A stretch of DNA of 9,423 nucleotides from the NCBI GenBank assembly GCA_035995885.1, contig DASYKC010000091.1, forward strand, positions 1 to 9,423, in the 5' to 3' direction. The notes under the pieces were generated by a model that was not told the DNA's origin, searched no databases, and saw only the letters and a list, made by a program, of their open reading frames with translations. Made by a program: the position numbers and the translations under genes. This DNA comes from Schlegelella_A sp035995885 (GTDB lineage: Bacteria > Pseudomonadota > Gammaproteobacteria > Burkholderiales > Burkholderiaceae_C). Shown one piece after another: positions 7,028-9,423 of this stretch. Position 1 is the stretch's first letter; each line of letters starts with the position of its first letter.

Positions 7028-7791
7028 CGCGGCGCGACCGCGAGCGCTGGGCGCCGTGGGCGCTGCTCGCGCTGACGCTCGTCGTATGGGAGGCGATCTG
7101 CCGCGCCTTCCAGGTCTCCGAGTTCATCTTTCCGAGCCCGTCGCGGATCGCGATGCAGCTCTGGGAATTCCGCGCCACGATCGCCGGCCATGCCTGGCGG
7201 ACGTTCTGGGTGACGATGGTCGGCTTTGCGATCTCGATCGTCGTCGGCACGCTGCTCGGCTTCCTGATCGGCAGCTCGCGCACCGCGTACGCGGCCGTCT
7301 ATCCGCTCATGACCGGCTTCAACGCGCTGCCGAAGGCGGCGTTCGTGCCGATCCTCGTCGTCTGGTTCGGCATCGGCGTCGGTCCGGCGGTGCTGACCGC
7401 GTTCCTGATCTCGTTCTTCCCGATCACCGTCAACATCGCGACCGGCCTGGCGACGCTCGAGCCCGAGCTCGAGGACGTCCTGCGCGTCCTCGGCGCGAAG
7501 CGCTGGGACGTGCTCGTCAAGGTCGGCCTGCCGCGCTCGATGCCGTATTTCTACGGCTCGCTCAAGGTCGCGATCACCCTCGCCTTCGTCGGCACGACGG
7601 TCTCCGAGATGACGGCGTCGAACGAAGGCATCGGCTACCTGCTGATGTCGGCCGGATCGTCGATGCAGATGGGGCTCGCGTTCGCCGGCCTGGTCGTGAT
7701 CGGCGCGATGGCGATGGCGATGTACGAGCTCTTCGCGGTGGTCGAGAAGCGGACCACGGCCTGGGCGCACCGGGGCGCGGCGCGCACCTGA
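7024..7791 (+). CDS. ABC transporter permease, nitrate/taurine class
   Basis: A 255-residue inner-membrane protein with about six hydrophobic segments: residues 11-27, 60-83, 105-118, 121-141, an interrupted stretch near 175-195, and 218-240. The cytoplasmic coupling loop that docks on the ATPase is seen at about 150-170 as EDVLRVLGAKRWDVLVKVGLP, the EAA-type motif of BPD transporter permeases. FIFPSPSRI (34-42) and FNALPKAAFVPILVVWFGIG (99-118) are typical of the SsuC/TauC group. It probably works as a homodimer with the ATPase, since no second permease gene is present. It starts at the ATG overlapping the ATPase stop and closes the three-gene cassette; an 89-bp gap follows. The family is firm, the solute unknown. 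Confidence 0.93.
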   Translation: MTRRDRERWAPWALLALTLVVWEAICRAFQVSEFIFPSPSRIAMQLWEFRATIAGHAWRTFWVTMVGFAISIVVGTLLGFLIGSSRTAYAAVYPLMTGFNALPKAAFVPILVVWFGIGVGPAVLTAFLISFFPITVNIATGLATLEPELEDVLRVLGAKRWDVLVKVGLPRSMPYFYGSLKVAITLAFVGTTVSEMTASNEGIGYLLMSAGSSMQMGLAFAGLVVIGAMAMAMYELFAVVEKRTTAWAHRGAART

Positions 7792-7816
7792 CGCCGGCGG
7801 TCGCGCGGTCGGTTGC

Positions 7817-7851
7817 TCGCGCGTTTTCCGGTCACGCGATCGCGCGTTTCC
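7817..7851 (+). repeat. Imperfect direct repeat upstream of the acyl-CoA synthetase gene
   Basis: TCGCGCGTTTTCC (7817-7829) recurs as TCGCGCGTTTCC (7840-7851), one T shorter and 23 bases further on, about two helix turns. The palindrome CGCGATCGCG (7835-7844 region) lies between and overlaps the second copy. The pair sits 30 bases before the TTG start. Such spaced repeats can be regulator sites, but one pair in GC-rich DNA is weak evidence. A lone TACACT at 7852-7857 resembles a -10 box without a good -35 partner. Confidence 0.3.
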
Positions 7852-7864
7852 TACACTGCGGCCC

Positions 7865-7871
7865 GAGAGGG
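7865..7871 (+). promoter_or_regulatory. Ribosome binding site deciding the TTG start of the acyl-CoA synthetase
   Basis: GAGAGGG lies 9 bases before TTG 7881. No in-frame ATG or GTG lies near the expected N-terminus, so this site is the main reason for choosing the TTG. Confidence 0.7.
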
Positions 7872-7880
7872 TGCGATCGA

Positions 7881-9401
7881 TTGAACCTGGCGCAACTGCT
7901 GGTCCGCGCGGCGCGGGTCCATCCGGACCGGCCGGCGCTGCTGCATGGCGAACGCACGCTGTGGCGCTACCGCGAGCTCGCCGATCGCGTCGCGCGGCTG
8001 GCCGGCCGCCTGCAGGCGCTCGGCCTCGGCCCGGGCGACCGCATCGCGCTGCTGATGCGCAACCATCCGTGCTACCTCGAGGCGCTGTATTCCGCCTGGT
8101 GGGCCGGCCTCGCGGTGGTGCCGATCAACGCCAGGCTGCATCCGGAGGAAGTCGCCTACATCGTCGAGCACTCGGGCGCGGCGGCGCTGTTCGCGACCGA
8201 CGATCTGGCCGCGAGCGTCGCGGATTCGACGGCCCGCTTGCGCGCGACGCTGGTTCCCGGCACGGCTTCGTACGACGCCGCGCTCGCCGGCGCGCCGATC
8301 GGTGCCGCCGCGCGCGCAGCCACCGACCTCGCCTGGCTCTTCTACACCTCGGGGACGACCGGACGGCCGAAGGGCGTCATGCTGACGCATCGCAACCTCG
8401 CGACGGCGATGGCGTGCTACTTCATCGACGTCGACGACGTCGACCCCGCCGACGCGGTCGTCTACGCCGCGCCGCTCTCGCACGGCGCCGGCCTCTACCA
8501 CCTGCCCTTCATGGCGCGCGCGGCGCGCCACGTCGTTCCCGCGTCGGGCGGATTCGATCCCGCCGAGCTGGTCGCGCTCGCCGAGGGCATCGGCCGGCTC
8601 TGCCTGTTCGCCGCGCCGACGATGGTCCATCGCCTCGTCGAGCACGTCGCCGCGAGCGGCGCGTCGAGCGCGGGCTTCAAGACCATCGTCTACGGCGGCG
8701 GGCCGATGTACGGCCAGGACATCCGCCGCGCGCTGGCGACGATGGGGCCGCGCTTCGTCCAGATCTACGGCCAGGGCGAATCGCCGATGACGATCACGGC
8801 GCTATCGCGCGCCCACCTCGCCGACGACACCGATCCGCGCTGGCCGCAGCGGATCGAATCGGTCGGCGTCGCCCAGGCGCTGGTCGAGGTTCGCGTCGTC
8901 GCGGCCGACGGCAGCGACCTGCCGGTCGGCGTCACCGGCGAGATCGTCGTCCGCGGCGACACGGTCATGGCCGGCTACTGGCGCAACCCCGAGGCGAGCG
9001 CGCAGGCGCTGCGCGACGGGTGGCTCTGGACCGGCGATCTCGGCGCGCTCGACGGCGACGGCTTTCTGACCCTGAAGGACCGCTCGAAGGACGTGATCAT
9101 CAGCGGCGGCGCCAACATCTACCCGCGCGAGGTCGAGGAGGTGCTGCTGCGTCACCCGGGCGTTCGCGAAGTCTCGGTCGTCGGCCGCGCCGACGCCCGC
9201 TGGGGCGAGGTCGTCGTCGCGTTCGTCGCCGGCGACGGCGTCGACGCGGCCGCGCTCGACGCGCTCTGCCTCGCCCACATCGCGCGCTTCAAGCGCCCGC
9301 GCGAGTACCGCTTCGTCGCCAGCCTGCCGAAGAACCACTACGGCAAGGTCCTGAAGACCGCCTTGCGCGAACAATTGCAGAAGGAAGTCCCGCCATGCTG
9401 A
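7881..9401 (+). CDS. AMP-forming acyl-CoA synthetase (class I adenylate-forming enzyme)
   Basis: A 506-residue cytoplasmic enzyme, the usual length for fatty-acyl or aromatic acyl-CoA ligases. It activates a carboxylic acid with ATP to an acyl-adenylate and transfers it to CoA. The P-loop YTSGTTGRPKG spans 155-165. Further on are YGGGPM, YGQGESP in the position of the usual YGxTE motif, GWLWTGDLG, LKDRSKDVIISGG at the hinge, NIYPREVEE, and C-terminal PKNHYGKVLK with Lys489 as the expected adenylation lysine. All core motifs are present, so activity is likely. The start is TTG 7881, chosen from the Shine-Dalgarno upstream and from the family-typical opening (NLAQLLVRAARVHPDRPAL). The gene follows the ABC importer by 89 bp and overlaps the next gene by 7 bp. 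The acid is unknown; medium-chain, aromatic or dicarboxylic substrates are all possible. Confidence 0.92.
   Translation: MNLAQLLVRAARVHPDRPALLHGERTLWRYRELADRVARLAGRLQALGLGPGDRIALLMRNHPCYLEALYSAWWAGLAVVPINARLHPEEVAYIVEHSGAAALFATDDLAASVADSTARLRATLVPGTASYDAALAGAPIGAAARAATDLAWLFYTSGTTGRPKGVMLTHRNLATAMACYFIDVDDVDPADAVVYAAPLSHGAGLYHLPFMARAARHVVPASGGFDPAELVALAEGIGRLCLFAAPTMVHRLVEHVAASGASSAGFKTIVYGGGPMYGQDIRRALATMGPRFVQIYGQGESPMTITALSRAHLADDTDPRWPQRIESVGVAQALVEVRVVAADGSDLPVGVTGEIVVRGDTVMAGYWRNPEASAQALRDGWLWTGDLGALDGDGFLTLKDRSKDVIISGGANIYPREVEEVLLRHPGVREVSVVGRADARWGEVVVAFVAGDGVDAAALDALCLAHIARFKRPREYRFVASLPKNHYGKVLKTALREQLQKEVPPC
9381..9387 (+). promoter_or_regulatory. Ribosome binding site of the gene starting at 9395
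   Basis: AAGGAAG inside the last codons of the acyl-CoA synthetase gene, ending 7 bases before ATG 9395. It supports a real start there. Confidence 0.6.
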
Positions 9402-9423
9402 ACGACCGCACCGAGCCGACGCC
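9395..9423 (+). CDS. Start of an unidentified gene, 3' partial
   Basis: ATG 9395 opens a frame that stays open to the window end and encodes MLNDRTEPT. It overlaps the acyl-CoA synthetase stop (9399-9401) by 7 bases and has a strong Shine-Dalgarno, so it is probably the next gene of the same operon. Nine residues are too few to name a product. Genes next to such ligases often encode acyl-CoA dehydrogenases, hydratases or thioesterases, but nothing visible here selects among them. Confidence 0.6.

Noticed and set aside
7056..7880. Upstream extension of the acyl-CoA synthetase frame to 7056
   Set aside because: It overlaps the permease gene out of frame; family similarity begins right after TTG 7881.
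1..9423. Mobile elements, tRNA or rRNA genes, CRISPR arrays, toxin-antitoxin or phage-defence genes
   Set aside because: None was seen on either strand; all sizeable frames are metabolic, transport or secreted-enzyme genes, with no change in base composition suggesting an island.

Overview
The window is uniformly very GC-rich, with G or C at most third codon positions, and densely coding. A tripartite-tricarboxylate-type (Bug) periplasmic receptor, a fused OHCU decarboxylase/allantoate amidohydrolase and a PEP-CTERM-sorted SGNH hydrolase point to a free-living, Gram-negative betaproteobacterium, most likely Burkholderiales or a neighbour. That placement is an inference from gene content and composition; no rRNA or marker gene is present.

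Region 1 (1-3951, + strand) is a tightly packed set of three genes. It holds a Bug-family substrate-binding protein whose 5' end lies outside the window, then a two-domain ureide-catabolism enzyme 10 bp downstream, then a second M20-family hydrolase joined by an ATGA stop/start overlap. The fused enzyme carries two non-consecutive steps of urate breakdown: OHCU to S-allantoin, and hydrolysis of allantoate. Uricase, HIU hydrolase and allantoinase are not in the window. The Bug protein may collect a ureide or related solute for the pathway (inference). The second M20 protein lacks several metal ligands expected for its family, and its substrate is unknown.

Region 2 (3955-4959, - strand) is one gene for a secreted GDSL/SGNH hydrolase with a C-terminal PEP-CTERM sorting signal. 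It converges on region 1 with only 3 bp between the stop codons, in a locally self-complementary stretch. Its 197-bp upstream region is shared with the divergent ABC operon and holds a plausible promoter for it.

Region 3 (5157-7791, + strand) is a complete ABC importer of the nitrate/taurine/NMT1-THI5-like class: periplasmic binding protein, ATPase and permease, coupled by GTGA and ATGA overlaps. The substrate cannot be read from the sequence.

Region 4 (7881-9423, + strand) begins after an 89-bp gap with an AMP-forming acyl-CoA synthetase starting at TTG behind a good Shine-Dalgarno. A further gene starts at 9395, overlaps it by 7 bp and runs off the window. The ligase may activate the acid imported by region 3 or its breakdown product (inference from position only).

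No tRNA, rRNA, insertion sequence, integrase, CRISPR array or origin was seen. All complete genes are intact. No clearly new system is evident; the points most worth checking are the unusual M20 active site and the receptor/fusion-enzyme pairing.
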